Part shown: piece after piece, positions 27,501 to 40,534 of the stretch
Layout of the letters: every line of letters starts with the position of its first letter
How positions within the stretch are numbered: position 1 is the first letter of the stretch
NCBI RefSeq assembly: GCF_028858725.1
Contig: NC_084760.1
Span: 83,399,367-83,463,366 of the forward strand
Direction: 5' to 3'
Length of the DNA stretch: 64,000 nt
Origin: Colius striatus
Taxonomy: Eukaryota > Chordata > Aves > Coliiformes > Coliidae
Notes under the pieces: model-generated
What the model was told of the DNA's origin: nothing
Database searches by the model: none
The model's input: the letters and a program-made list of their open reading frames with translations, nothing else
Translations under genes and position numbers: made by a program

Positions 27501-30235
27501 TAAAAAGAAGAAACGTTCCATTTCACATGTATGGAGATACCAGGATGATGTGAGAATTAAGGAAGAAATAGAAAGACAAGAAGTAGCGAAACATTTCTAA
27601 TGTATTGTTGCAATGATGTGAGAAAACACATAGAATTATTAGGTCATCTGTTATGGTCATTGACCCTAGTCCTGAGCCTTCCATATAAAAAGTCCTCTAA
27701 TCCCATATGCAGAGGATTTACACAACTAGGCTATAATTATAAGGGGGCATTTTTAGATCCCTACAGGGAAAGGATACTTTCTTGCTGCACATATTTTGAG
27801 CAGCGTGCAGTTTCCCATAGATGAAGTTTACTCTGCACTATGGAACACATAAGTACCCCTTCAATTCATGGTAAGTTTCATTATATCTGTACACTTCATC
27901 TGTGTAATTGTCTAGAAATAATTGGAAGAGAAGGATCTCCAAGCCTAGAGGGTGGATCCTCATTGTGTGCTAACGGCGGCTCCAAAGCTGCCTTGATACC
28001 AAGTGCATCAGTCACACAGACAACAAACCCACAAAAGGAATCTCAGATGCAGCCTGAATGTGCCATTTGGAGCACATCTGACTTTGGTCCTCCCAGCACA
28101 TGAACAGAGGGGGACTTAGCTTCCTAGACTCTGCCTATGTGGAAGTTGCCTGGATGTTCAGTTGCTTGCCCTAAAGCCCGTTATTTCCTAGTATGGGAGA
28201 GCAAGCCATGGGATCTCTGTGGGTGAGGCTGGGAGACAGTTGATCATGCAATGCTGTTATTACTTTCTGTGTGAGTGAAGACAGCAGGATTAGCCCCAAA
28301 GGCAAGAGCTTGGTGAGGCTAGTGAAGGAGGAGGAGCAGTCACTGTGAGAATAGATAGAAACTATCTAGAAGATAGAAGATATGACCAAGTAGAGTATTT
28401 AAAATGCATCTTTCCGTGCTGTGTCAAGCACGGACTTTTTGGTTTGTAGAGCCTGCATCCATTTACTTTGTGCTGATGTGCTCACCTACATTTGCAAAAG
28501 GTCTACACAAAGTAAAACAAAAGTGCTAGTTAAAGATAATAAACTCCCAAAAGTACTCCAAGCTTTCAGTCAATCTCTTTGGACTTTGGTCAAAATTCAT
28601 CTAGTTAGTGATAGGCTACAGAAAAATACTCATTCTGCTGACATCAACCAAGAAAGTTGATGACTGTTACTCTTCTGCAACAAACAATGTAATGGGTCTG
28701 AAAGGACAGATATATCTAATAAGACAGATAATCTCCTCCTTATCACAAATTAAAGTTTGCTTTTCAAGAAAATGGTCAACATTGTCAACATTAGCTTTGA
28801 CCAGTCCCAGAACAATCAAGGGCTTCCATATCCATCCAGGAATCCATGACTGGGAGAGAAATGGGATTTCCTATCTTCCTTCTTTCATTTTCAAAATGAC
28901 GTTACAGATTTGGTCATTCATAACTCTGATAACTCTGGGCTTCTGTGGATAAAATGACATCTATAAAACCCTTCAGAAATATAAGACTCCTGAATGACAA
29001 GATTTTAGAACATCTCAGATTTAGAAATTACCCTATGAAGGTTTAAGTTGGTGTGTTGGCCTACCTACATGTACTTAGGATGCCATTTTGCCGGAGACTC
29101 ACAGCAGCAGCACATACTGAATTGCACTCATGGAAATCCTTAATAAATAATTCTGTAGATGCCACAATGCTTTCAACACAAAAAGGTTGACTTAAGGGAG
29201 ATGTAATTGCCTTATGTTTCTTAACATCTGCTCAATGAACCAAGTTTCCAAGTTTGTTTATACTTGCTCTGAAGCCAGGTATTCTCTGCAAGATGAAATC
29301 GTTTGGCTTTTTTTTTCTTTTAAAGACAGGCAGCTACCAGAAGAATTTCTTCCTCACTCCAGCATACAACACTGGTATCATCTAGCTATAGTATTCACTT
29401 CCATAACTACTAGAAAGGAGTAACAATATGGGGATTAGATGGTTTTATATACCTCAACTTACAGAAGTGTGAAAAGGGAAGTACTATGGTAACACTTCAA
29501 CATCATTCTGCTGATACAACTGCATCTTGAGCAGGCTGTGGTATGTTATGCAAGCCACTACACTTTGCCAACCCTGAGAAACCTCTGCAGCTCATCTATA
29601 TAGGCTCTATTGGACAAGAATATCTGTTGAGAGTTTCACCTTCATAGTGGGTCTGTTAAGATGCACTGTAGCCTGTCAGAGACGAGTGGCGAGACAAGAA
29701 TACTTCCACTTTCTCTTTTCTGATCTGTATGATAGGCAACAAATGTATTATATCCTTTGCTATTATGATGGTCAATGATATGGCAGTCTCCTCAGCTAAG
29801 CAGCTACTGTTGTTGGTGAGTTAGTCCCTAGAGTAGCATCTTTTGGGTAGCCATGTTGTTTAAACATGGATAGAGCTCAAGGGAGTCTGGCTGTCTTCTT
29901 TCTGTGTTGCAAATAATACAGGCATATTGAAACAATCTTAATCTGCATAATCAGGACAGAAAATTAGTATGAACAGACTCACTCATAAATTTCTCTCTCT
30001 TGCTTCTGTACTCCCCAGACCACCTCTGTGAACAGTCTCTTCTGCAATGAATTTTGCTGTTTCTGGATGTGTTCCAAGACAAAAAGCAGAAGAGCACCAG
30101 CACTGGTCTGGGTTAGCTGAGTTAAAAAGTGAAAACCTGAAAACCAAAACTCAAGAGGTGACCCAAATTGTATCTGAAATCAGTTTAGATTACTAGGGAT
30201 TGTTTAACCCAAATTAGTTCACCCATCTCCTCTCC

Positions 30236-30375
30236 ATTTAGCTACAATGTTTTGTTTGCACGGGAATTAATAGGGATGATAAGTGATAGCTTTTTGTAAA
30301 ACATTTATTAATAAATCAGCATCCCAAATTTGCATAGCCCAGAGCTGGCATTATAAGCTCATCTTTTGCAAACAA
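30236..30375. promoter_or_regulatory. Candidate enhancer with octamer and ATTA sites
   Basis: ATTTGCAT (30328-30335) is a perfect minus-strand octamer. Nearby are TACAATG (SOX-like, ~30243), several ATTA/TTAAT sites and TTTGCAAACAA (forkhead-like). Confidence 0.3.
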
Positions 30376-30758
30376 GCCTACAGAGTGAGCCTGTTGAGCC
30401 TGCATTAAATTTAGCAAGCTCAGAGGGCTATGACAGGAATCAGATAAAAAGCCAGTTAGGAGATGCACTGGCTCTGTGTAGCTGGTTGCCAGCAGTCACT
30501 TTTGTTGCAGAATGGAAGAAATAAGACTAGAGACAGCAGGAGGGAAGGCAGCAGGAGAAGAAGATTGGAGCTGTGTGCCAAAGCAAGAGATGGAACAAAC
30601 TCACTGAGCGATAGGTTTACTGCTGCCGTCAAGAAAAAGAGGGTAATATCCCAGCCACTTCACTTCCCACTGGCGTGGTTATCCCTGTTGTCTGTTAGAT
30701 GCCTCCTTCTGTCCTCTTTTCTCAGGCACATGTCCCAGGTTTGTTGGTTGAGAGCATC

Positions 30759-30922
30759 AGAACAGGCTGACCAGGTGGGTTGTTGAGTCTCCTTCTCTGG
30801 GGACATTGAAAACCCACCTGATGAGTTCCCATGTGACCTCTATGTGGTCCTGCTCTGGCAGAGGGGTTGGACTGAATGATCTTTCAAGGTCCCTTCCAGC
30901 CCTTAAGATTCTGTGATTCTGT
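30759..30922 (+). mobile_element. CR1 LINE 3' end, short and diverged
   Basis: Short CR1 3' terminus: AACAGGCTGACCAGGTGGGT, then a diverged end of ORF2, GGTTGGACTGAATGATCTTT, GGTCCCTTCCAGCCC and the tail ATTCTGTGATTCTGT. It has no open frame through the ORF2 remnant and looks older than the copies at 23 and 36 kb. Confidence 0.9.
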
Positions 30923-32215
30923 AATTATGCAGTTCCACCCATATTCATCTAGACTTGGAAAGCGATAAAGGGGGAATGAGACACTGCCAGACTGGATATT
31001 TTGCCCCAGGGCTGTACCACACTCTTTGGTACAACCCCAATGCAGCTTGGTTCCTCCCCAGATCAGACTACCATAATAGATTTAGAGTGGGCCTGCAGAG
31101 ACTAGATGACAGGTCCTGCACTCTCCTGTCATACTGCAAGGCTCAACTTCATATCAAGTGATTTGTCAGTATTTTCCTGCTAGCATTTGGATTTTCTCTT
31201 GGCTTTGCTCCCCACTGCTGTTAACTGTCCTGACAAACGAAAGTCATTCTGAAACTATGTGGCTTTGTAATTATTATCTTTGGTAAATGTTTTGAAAGAT
31301 GAAGAGTTGCTGTTTGCTCCCTCACAAGTTGGAAATGCCTGCCAGAAGTTCAATTTAGCTGTCAACACCTCTACTCACAAACTTAAATATTTTGGAGTCT
31401 GTCTTTATAGTTACATATATTAGCAGGTTCTGCTTTCTGTAGGACAGACAACTGGTTGCTAGTAAGAATGTATTCCTGTTTAGTCATGTTGCTTTATTTA
31501 AGGCTGATGTTGAACTAGATTTCGTCTCTCTGTGCTAGTATTCATGTCAGAAACAGGTTTCCTAAGTTCACTGTTGACTATAGCCCTTTAGGGTCCCAGT
31601 GCTTTGAAAAAAAGTCAGATCCTGGATAATCTTGTGACTGACATTGTTACTAGTTTTTTGAAGTTGGAATGGTAAGGCCTGGAAAAAACCTGTTATAGGT
31701 TCCTCCCATTTCCATGAGCACTTTCACACACAAACACACTAACTTCAGGGGGAAAATTTGTGAGCACTGAATTAGGCATATTGATAACCTGTTGAAGAAA
31801 CAACCTGAGGACAAAGGTTTTATAGACATATTCAGCCTATGTCAAATGAATTTACCTTCCATGTTTCGTGGCAACAGACAGCAAACCCTGTATTCTGTTC
31901 TGTGGAAGTCAGACAGAGTATTAACAGGAAACTGGCACTTTGAAAATTCCCCTAAGGTTTAAGTCTTCCGACTGATGCTCAGCTCCCATTGACTTTAGAT
32001 ACTTGTGTGGTCTTGAGAATTGGCACCACAGAAAGATTCCAGAAGTGCTAATGCACCTAGGAACTGAGAAATTGAGTCTGCATCTTCAAGATCTAGAAAA
32101 CTGCAGAAACTCTATCCTTCCTCATTCCTTTGCATCCTTTTTATAAAATGTAGGAATAGGAATTTATGATGGGATATATCAGACCTCATTAGTTTTGACT
32201 GTTATTAAAGTAGCC
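30923..32215. other. Non-coding desert
   Basis: Nothing recognised between the 30.8-kb CR1 and the minus-strand LTR. Confidence 0.6.
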
Positions 32216-33242
32216 TGTCTTGGTTCAAGCCCAGCCAACAGTGAAGCAGCACATAACCACTCACTCAGCTCCCCACACACCCCCACCCTCTGTAGGATGG
32301 CAGAGAGCCCAGCAAGGAGGAGAAGAGATAACCAAGGATCTTGTGGATTGAAACAAGAGCAGAGAGGGCTCACTGATAATTATGGTTTCAGGTAAAACAG
32401 ACTCAACAACTCAACTCAGGGAAGAAGGACTATTAGCGACTAGAAACAGAACAGACAGAAAGCAGAAACAGAGTAGAATGATGGACGAGAAAAATAGAAC
32501 CAGTACTTTAAGATCTCTTTCCCCCACCCCTCCCTTCTTACCAGGCTGAGCTCACTGCTTCCAATATCTCTGCCTCCTCCCTCCTCAGTGGTGCAGGGGA
32601 CAAGGAATGGGAGTTGCAGTCAGTCCAGCACAAATAATCTCTGCTGCTTCTTTTTTCTCAGAGGACAAGGACTCCTCACATTCTCTTCTCACTCCCAGGT
32701 CCCTGCCCTGGGATACAGTCCCTAACAAACCTCTCCGATGTGAGTCCTTCCCAAGGGCTGCAGCTCCTCACAGACTCCTCTAGCGTGAGACTCTTCCACA
32801 GCAGCAAAACTCCAGGCACATTCTCCTCCAATGCCGCCTCCACACAGAGCTGCTGCCTCCTCATAGCATCACAGCCTCCTCCAGACATGATCATCCCTGA
32901 CTCATGTTCTCCATGAGCAGAGTAAGTCTGAGCTCCACTATTGCCCTCCATGGGTTGCAGGGGCACAGCTGCTCTCTGCTCCAGCACACCTCCTCCTCTC
33001 TTCCCTTGGTGACCTTGGAGTCCTGTATAGTCACTCTTCTTTCTCCTCCAACACCTCCCAGGAAGAACAATCCTCCTCTTCCAGCTTCTTCTTCTTAAAA
33101 AGTGGTCACAGAGGCACCCAATTGGCTCAGCCCCAGAGGTGGGTCTGACTTAGAGCCAGGAAAAGTTTTGAGCAACTTCTTATAGGAGTCACTATTATAG
33201 CCTCTTCCCTGTTACCAGAAATGGCTCCACACAAGCCCAACA
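32216..33242 (-). mobile_element. Solo-LTR-like endogenous retrovirus element, minus orientation
   Basis: On the minus strand it runs from TGTTGGGCTTGTG (ending at 33242) to GAACCAAGACA (at 32216), i.e. TG...CA termini about 1.03 kb apart, an LTR-like size. Much of its length aligns with the plus-strand element at 40.5-41.4 kb, for example the GCAACCCATGGAGGGCAAT block and the CAGACCCACCTC..GCTGAGCCAA block. No gag, pol or env coding sequence is present. I see no clear target-site duplication. I associate the family with avian ERV LTRs but cannot name it with certainty. Confidence 0.7.
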
Positions 33243-36076
33243 TAAAAGCTAAATGGAATTTGGTATATATTTATCCTTAAAACATAAGGGGAGATGGATA
33301 TGCCCCTTGCTGAATACCCTAGTAATGGCCTGTTAACTCTACATTAAGCCCCTCTTCATTAAGAATCCTGTACAATCTCAAATCCTTCCACTCTGGCTAG
33401 ACAGTGCTCAGCCACAGCCTGATCTCCATGGACAGAGTCAGGAGGAGAAACAGTGATGTTAATTGGAGCCAGACAGAGAGAATATGCCCTAAAACTCTGA
33501 AGAAAGTTTGGGCATGACCACAGACTCTTCACTGGGGAAAAGCATAGTGGGCATCTGTCTCCTCCTGAGTTCATGCATATTAAGGGCTCTACTTCATACT
33601 GTGTTCCATAAGGAAAAGGCCTGATTTTCGGGGTTGCATTTATACTCCTCTGGAACTCACTTCTGCTTAAGTCTAGGTGTTTCCTTTTCATATCTGCCTT
33701 TAGGTTCTCTGTGAGAATTCAGTTAAAAAGCAAAATGTTTCTGTGAATTCCACCAGTAAATTCCTTAATAAATGCCACAGAAAATAACTATGTCTGCTGA
33801 CACAATCCCTGGAATTACGAGCTATTAATTAGGCCATTTGTCTCATATGTCACCACTAATCTGTTATATTATACCCCTTTACGTTTTTTTCCAGTAAAAA
33901 TAGAGCTGCTTTCATATTTGGGACTTTGTCATAGGAGGAACTGGATTTGCATCCTTTGTTGGGGTTTTGTGTGTGTCTGTGAGGAACCAATACTTTAATG
34001 AGACCTCAGAGCAAAAACTCTCTAGCATGGAAGATAAATAATCTCCTATACAGAATGGAGCACACTGAAGCATAAATAGGACAGGCTTCATGGCAGTAAA
34101 TACATGCAGCTGGTCGGAACAGATTCACAGACAGAGTGGAGTTATATGGGGATCAGAGATTCATTTAGCTTTAGGCAGTGCCTAACATGCCAAAACAGTC
34201 CAAATGATAGAATTTCCCTAATCATCATGGCTGAATTTCATGCCAGGACTGAGATCCTCATTGCACTAGCACCTTTAACTCACTTAGACTAAATTGTGGT
34301 CCTGTGAAAGCTCAGAGGACTCTGGCTTCTGATACTGCCTTTGTGCAACTCCTCTATATCAGTATAGATTTCACCTCACAGTCACTCACGTGCAGTGCTG
34401 GTGCCAAAAAGTAAAGTGAGAACTAAAGTCTTCAGCAAGGTACTTAAAATGTGAATTGTTAGGCAATTGGGAAAATAATCCCACAGTTCAGACGTGTTAG
34501 GATATGCTTATGAATGTGATTGGAATTTGATTTATCAAAGTAGTCCTAAGACCTTAAGCTGAGTTTTAGAAGTGTCAAGCAGCACTGCCACCGGGACACT
34601 CTAAAGGATAGCAGCACAAGGAAGCAGGAAATTAAAAATATAAGCATAGGAATAGTGTTGCCTACAAGGGAAATCCTGGAGGAGGCAGCAAAAATATACT
34701 TTTATGGAGAATGCTGGTCTGGAAAGTGATATAAAGAACATTTTTGACATTGGGAAGAATGGCAGCAAATGAGCAGAAAGACTAGGAGATGTGGCAACTG
34801 AAATCTAGTTTCTTAACGTCTACAAAGGTAGTAAACAAGGTGAGTTGTCTGAAAAGGCTATGAAAGGTCTATGAAATGCTACTTACATCCATTTTTAACC
34901 CATGCATATAGTACTGAAGGAGGAATTGCTGGCAGCTGTTGTGAGCAAATGAGGTGGTCCCAGTGACTAGATCAAGATTGCTGTTTTCTGTCAACAGTCT
35001 ATCTTCTGACTCATTAAATAGCCTTGGGCAACTGACTTAGGTGCTAGAGCTGCATCAAGCCTCAAAATCACTCCCAACTCCCCAACACGGACAAGCAAAA
35101 TCTGAAATGCAGAGGTCTCAGCTCAGGTATGATGTGAAGTGACTGAGCCAGCTGGTGAAGAGGCTAGCTGAGCGAGCTCTGCCTTAAGGACACACTGCCT
35201 GTCCTTCATGCACATGCAGCCTCTCCAAGTCTCACCACAGCTAGCTTCAGTCCTCTTCTCAGACATTAGTAATGTTTGCAGGAGGAAGGATATCGAGAAG
35301 TGACTCCAGATCTTTAAGGTAATAAAAGCACTTCATATTTATTTATGTGGAACCTTTTCATATGCAGAATAACACTATTTATTTTCTCAGGAATAAACCA
35401 CATTTCTGTAAGTGCAAGTTTAAAAAGTAAGAGTGCCTGTCGGTGTATTCACCATGTTGAAGCCACACTGGCACAAAATGATAATGAAGTGGAAATTTTC
35501 TCTGCAAATATCTTTCAAGAGTTACCCCATGGTGGGTGGGTGAATTCCAGCTTGTGGCAGTCTCTTTCCTTCCCTGAAGGGCAGCACTGCACATCAGCCC
35601 TACGTGCACAATAATGCACTGCTTACTACCGGAGCTGCTGTTTGCAGCTTGTACTTACCATTGACAGGCACAGGAGATTAAAAATTGCTGCAAAATCTTT
35701 TTGTAATGCTGAAATTGTACAGACAGGTGCCCCTGTATATGTCTTCATCTGTGTTGAGTGGCCAAGAGAGGTGTACCACAATGGAATATGGCACCAAAGA
35801 AGGGCTGGAGTTTCACCGGTCCAGTTGTCTGCTGCTACCTGCCCTCTTCCAGTAGAAAATCTGTATCCATATTTTTATCTGAAGTAGAGAGGTCTCGATA
35901 TACAAAAGGATCTTCTCAAAAGTAAAAATCATGGAGATTTATACTTCAGCAGCACTCATGCCTTTTGCAATTTTACATGCTGCAAATGTGCATACGTGTG
36001 GTTTGGGCTAATATTCTCTGTTCAGTGTACAAAAAATAGTGGGGGTACTTTAAATTTGGAAAGTTCTTCATTAAAG
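33243..36076. other. Non-coding desert
   Basis: No gene. One candidate element lies at about 33750-33880: TTAATTAGG homeodomain site at 33825-33833 and CATATG E-box at 33844-33849. Otherwise unremarkable AT-rich sequence. Confidence 0.55.
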
Positions 36077-36692
36077 ACACAGCCCCAGTTCCTGCAGCCT
36101 TTCCTCATAAGAAAGATACCTCCACAGAGTGGTTCTTGACCACAGGGAGGTTCTCCTCTCCCTCTCCTCTGCCCTGGTGAGGCCTCATCTGGAGTATTGT
36201 GTCCAGTTCTGGGCTCCCCAGCTCAAGAGGGACAGGGAACTGCTGGAGACAGTCCAGTGCAGGGCCACCAAGATGATCAGCGGACTGAAGCATCTCTCTT
36301 ACAAGGAAAGGCTGTGGGAACTGGGGCTCTTGAGCCTGGATAAGAGAAGACTGCGGGAGGATCTCATTAATATTTACAAATATCTAAATTGTGGAAGTCA
36401 GGAGATTGGGACATCATTTTTTTCTGTTGTATCTAGCAACAGCACAATGGGTAATGGAAAGAAGGTGGAATACAAAAAGTTCCATTTAAACTTAAGGAAA
36501 AGTTATTTTATTGTGAGGGTGAGGGAGCCCTGGCACAGGCTGTCCAGGGAGCCTGTGGAGTTTCCTTCTCTGGAGGTTTTCAAAAGCCAACTGGCCATGT
36601 TCCTGTGTGACCTGATCTAGGTGGACTTGCTTTAGCAGGGGTGTTCAACTAGACAATTGCTAAAGGTCCCTTCCAACCCCTACCATTCTGTG
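36077..36692 (+). mobile_element. CR1 LINE fragment with inverted 5' segment
   Basis: A CR1 copy in plus orientation with an open ORF2 C-terminus: RPHLEYCVQFWAPQLKRD, LSYKERLWELGLLSLDKR, REPWHRLSRE, then GGTCCCTTCCAACCCC and a single ATTCTGTG. The first ~42 bases (36079-36120) are CR1 sequence in the opposite orientation, matching the reverse complement of about 36291-36329 in the same element. The element is therefore a 5'-inverted, truncated insertion. Confidence 0.9.
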
Positions 36693-39600
36693 AAATACAT
36701 TGGGACAAAGCACTCAAGCCTGCAATGTCAATACACACACATACCCCACCCCAGGAATGCTTAAGAATGCATGACTTTCATCTCCCCAGTTAATGTCTTG
36801 TCTCCCAGTATAACACTTTCTGAGAGACTCTATCCTTGCAAACTTCTCTAAGACACTCAGCTAAAAGCCATTGGAGGAGTGCCAAACATCAATGTCATTC
36901 TTGTTGGTGAATATAATTGTGTAAGGTCTCTTTCCCATATCATACTGCTGCTATACCTTTGCTATACTGCTGCTGTACCTTTGTTTTTCATGTGCACATG
37001 TTCAACTCTGACTTCTGCTTGACTCTCCAGGGGAGAGAGATGCTGAAATGCCTTGTTCCAGATGTATGCTTTTGCACAGTGTATTTAGTAATGCTCAACT
37101 GTCACCTTTTAGACAGCAAGTAACCTAAGAAGGGAATGTGTTAAAGAGTGAAAGTCTTCAGCAATGAGGGAAGAGTTTCACTTCCAAGTCCCAGAACCTG
37201 CAGGCTGGGTAAAGTGGTCATAATCAATATAATTGTATTAAAAGTGGCATGGTTTTGACTTTTGGGGACATCGCCTTATCATGTGAGCCAAGGAAGACAT
37301 CATCAGTCTCTGGAGCTAGTTTCCATCAGAAAAACAGATCATTTTTCCTTGATCTCCTCCTGAGCCCTGGGGATTACACAGCACCTGTACACCTTCTTCC
37401 TTTTACAGATCTGTTAACATAACAGAACACAGTGGCTGGTCTGGAAGCATCCATCTGCCTTGGCACCCTGCAGTGGCAAGTTCAGAGCTACCCTGATTGT
37501 TGGTGTGGTACCTCACTGCTACACTAAGAATAGTCTCAAGCTTGAGTGCTCTCAGGCATGGAGGCTCTCCTGAGTGCAAGGAGCTGTCCTTCATCTCTTC
37601 CCTCCTTCCAACTTAAAACATGAAAATATATACATTTTAGAACCTCTTTAGGATTTCTTTTTTTTTTCTTGTCATAGGGGCCAACCTGAGATAAAGCATA
37701 ATGGTTTGATGACATCATATGATGCTAGGACCAACAGGCAACCACTCTGTCCTTAAAATCAAGCTTAACATCAGCTCCCAAATGTGATTTAACAACCTTT
37801 TTTCATAATCCCACATTTGAATTTTTGATTTATAGCTCTTCTACTTGCTTTTACCTAGGCAATGTGGCAACAGAGATATTACCTTAAGTAGGTGCATTAA
37901 CAAATACTCGGCTTGGGTAATGACAGGGCTATATCTGAAATTTCACTAGAACACAAAAAAATGCTCAGTTCCTTGAGGCCTCATGCCAGCCCTCATACCA
38001 ACTCATTATTTGAGCAAAAATCCCTGAACATCGATATCTCTATCCAGCCTCAGTGAACTGGTGCAATTCAGACGGGCTCCAGTGCAAGCAAACGGACTGG
38101 ATTCAGTGTTCAGTCAGAGAGTGCTTACATTGATTACACACTTTTTCTGCATCCCACAGACCCCAGGACAGTTGTTCCACCTGAACACTTGGTAGCCACA
38201 TGATTACACACAGATAGGGCCCTCTGAAGTTTCTCCTCTACTGGCAAATTATTTCTTAATGTGTCCAAAAACACTGATCCAAATATAGTCAAGATTTTCA
38301 GTGTAAGAATTCACAGGAACTGTCATGTGTTCAAATAGTTTGTAATTGTTCTTCAAAATGTTTATGGACAATTCTTGGTCATCTTATTAACAACTCTCTT
38401 GTCAATCCTTGGATTCAAGTGTATTAATTAAATGGATGAAACTTCCAAACTCAAGGATAGAAGAAAAGTACATACTATTTGGAGTTCTTGACAGGATGAC
38501 ACACATGAAATAGCATAAAATCTGGCATTGTCTGAATGCTCTAGTTCCTATCTTAGGTAATCATTTGCCTTCAGACAGCAGAGGAGGAGGAAGAAGAGCT
38601 GCAGAGCTGTTGAATTGTTTAACAGCAGATGTAATTGCTCTCTTGACTCACACCTTGATGCAGTCTCCTTGCTTTCTGGCTCCCACTGAAAATGACACCA
38701 TGGCTGCTTCTCTCTTGAATAAATAGATTCATCAATCTGGTTATGTTTGCATATATGAATGCATTTAGAGAGATCACTAATCTATCCCTAACTGAAACTG
38801 TGATTCAATCCAAAAGGTTAATGCACTGCTTTTACACAGTGCAATGAGTAAGTTGAACTTGTATGTTCTCACTCATTGTTTAAACACCGTAACATCTCAC
38901 AAATACACACTCTTTCACATAGGAACTTCAAAACATTTTTCTAATGACCAATTTAATCCCACAATGCACCACCCAAGTCAGTTGGCAGATACATCTTTCC
39001 TCTTTTTAGGTAAGTAAACTGAAGCAGGAACAACTCAAATACAGATGTCCAAAATGGCTTATATTTGAAGACACCAGCTCCTTACAGCTGCTATTGCTTT
39101 AGGATTCCTACATACCCCTGAACTTCAGATAACGCTTATTGAAATAAATAATGAAGTGAATAGTTAAGTGAACAAATCATGAATAAAGGTGACAGAGTAG
39201 GAAGGTATTTTGCTGTCTTTTTTGTGATCCTTCAGTCCTCATGACTAGTTTTATACTTTCAGGGAAGAATAATGGAAGACCAGAGTTCTGGGGGTTATTT
39301 TCCCAGAAGGAATGGTTAGTGTTGCCTAAAAAGACACCTAATTTTCAGCAAAAGCTGAAAAGAGGAAGAGAATTCCATACTACTGGTATTATATATCTCC
39401 TTGTTCATGGACTCTGGCCTGTCTCCAAAGCAGAGCGTGTGGAAACCATATGACTGCTATTGAATATGTGCCCAAATCAAATTTGCAGTGTTTTTTCTTG
39501 CCAAGCACAAGCCTCCAGCGGGGTTAGATACCATATGTTAGGTAGAAAACAGGTTGCGGTTTTATTGCTTACCTTTCCAGGTACAGGATGATCTTGCCAA

Positions 39601-40534
39601 ACTAAGTGACATCCAATTGTATAGAAAGTCCATAACCTTCTGCTTTATTCTGAGTCTCAAAGCCTGATACCTCCAGAACAGTCGACCAAAGCAGCCACCT
39701 ACCTCTTCAAAAGTAGTTTTTGTAAGCAGGGAGTGAAATGAAGAAGGTAAAGCTTTGTACCTTACCTTTATCTGAACTTGGGTAAAAAAACATTTGCAGG
39801 AGAGATTGTTAGAGAAGGCAGCAGGAAGCAACATCCAACCTGCACTTCAAGGCATCATTCCCTTTGCAGCAGCACTAAAAATTTCAAAATGTGGTTTTGT
39901 TCCTTTTTGGCACAAATCCAAATATTTCAGAGCAGAGTCTGTGCTGTAGATTGAATGTGTGTTTTGCTACTCATGACTGCAGGCACAGACGGGAGCCTGG
40001 TCCAGCTGCCAGATTCAAAAGGAAAGGGCTCAAATATGGTTTTCCACTTTTGGCCAGGAAACTAGGATTGAAGACTAACCACTGGACAGCTGTCATTTTA
40101 TTTAGAAATACAAAGCCTTCTAATATAAATGTGAAGAGTGGACAGTGAATCAATACAAAGATTCCTTCAGCCCAGCAACCTGTTTCTAAGAGGAAGAAAA
40201 CTCACATAACCATATTCCAACAGCTTACTGCTCAGGGATTTCCATATCCAAAATAATTTGTATTTAGTGGGTCTTGATGGATGGCCTTCTCACCTATTCA
40301 TTTTCCCTGACTCTCTGTGAATCAAAGTCAGTTTTTGCCATTCACAGAGTGTTCCTACTATTTCCAGACATGTTGTGTAAGGGCATATTTTCTTCTGTTT
40401 GCTTTGAATCTTCCACATTTATTTCTCAAACAATATTATTTAAAACACTTAGCCATCCTTGCCATCCTTCTCTGAATATTTTCCAGCTTTGCTATATTCT
40501 TTTGAATATAGCAGTCCCAGTAAAGAATTCTCAG
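36693..40534. other. Non-coding desert
   Basis: Apart from the 22-bp tandem duplication at 36.9 kb, I recognise no gene or repeat family. Confidence 0.6.
36942..36985. repeat. 22-bp tandem duplication
   Basis: Two adjacent 22-bp copies built on ATACTGCTGCTATACCTTTG, differing at two positions. It lies about 250 bp right of the 36-kb CR1. Confidence 0.9.

Larger units (their letters stand above)
23726..30758. other. AT-rich gene desert with candidate enhancers
   Basis: No gene recognised. Candidate elements at about 24340-24520 and 30236-30370 are listed separately. A degenerate repeated word (CAATTTCAGTGCAAGTCTA-like) recurs near 27299, 27378 and 27446. Confidence 0.6.

Noticed and set aside
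36129..36620. 163-residue ORF as a cellular gene
   Set aside because: It is CR1 ORF2 C-terminus; the upstream part is an inverted CR1 segment.
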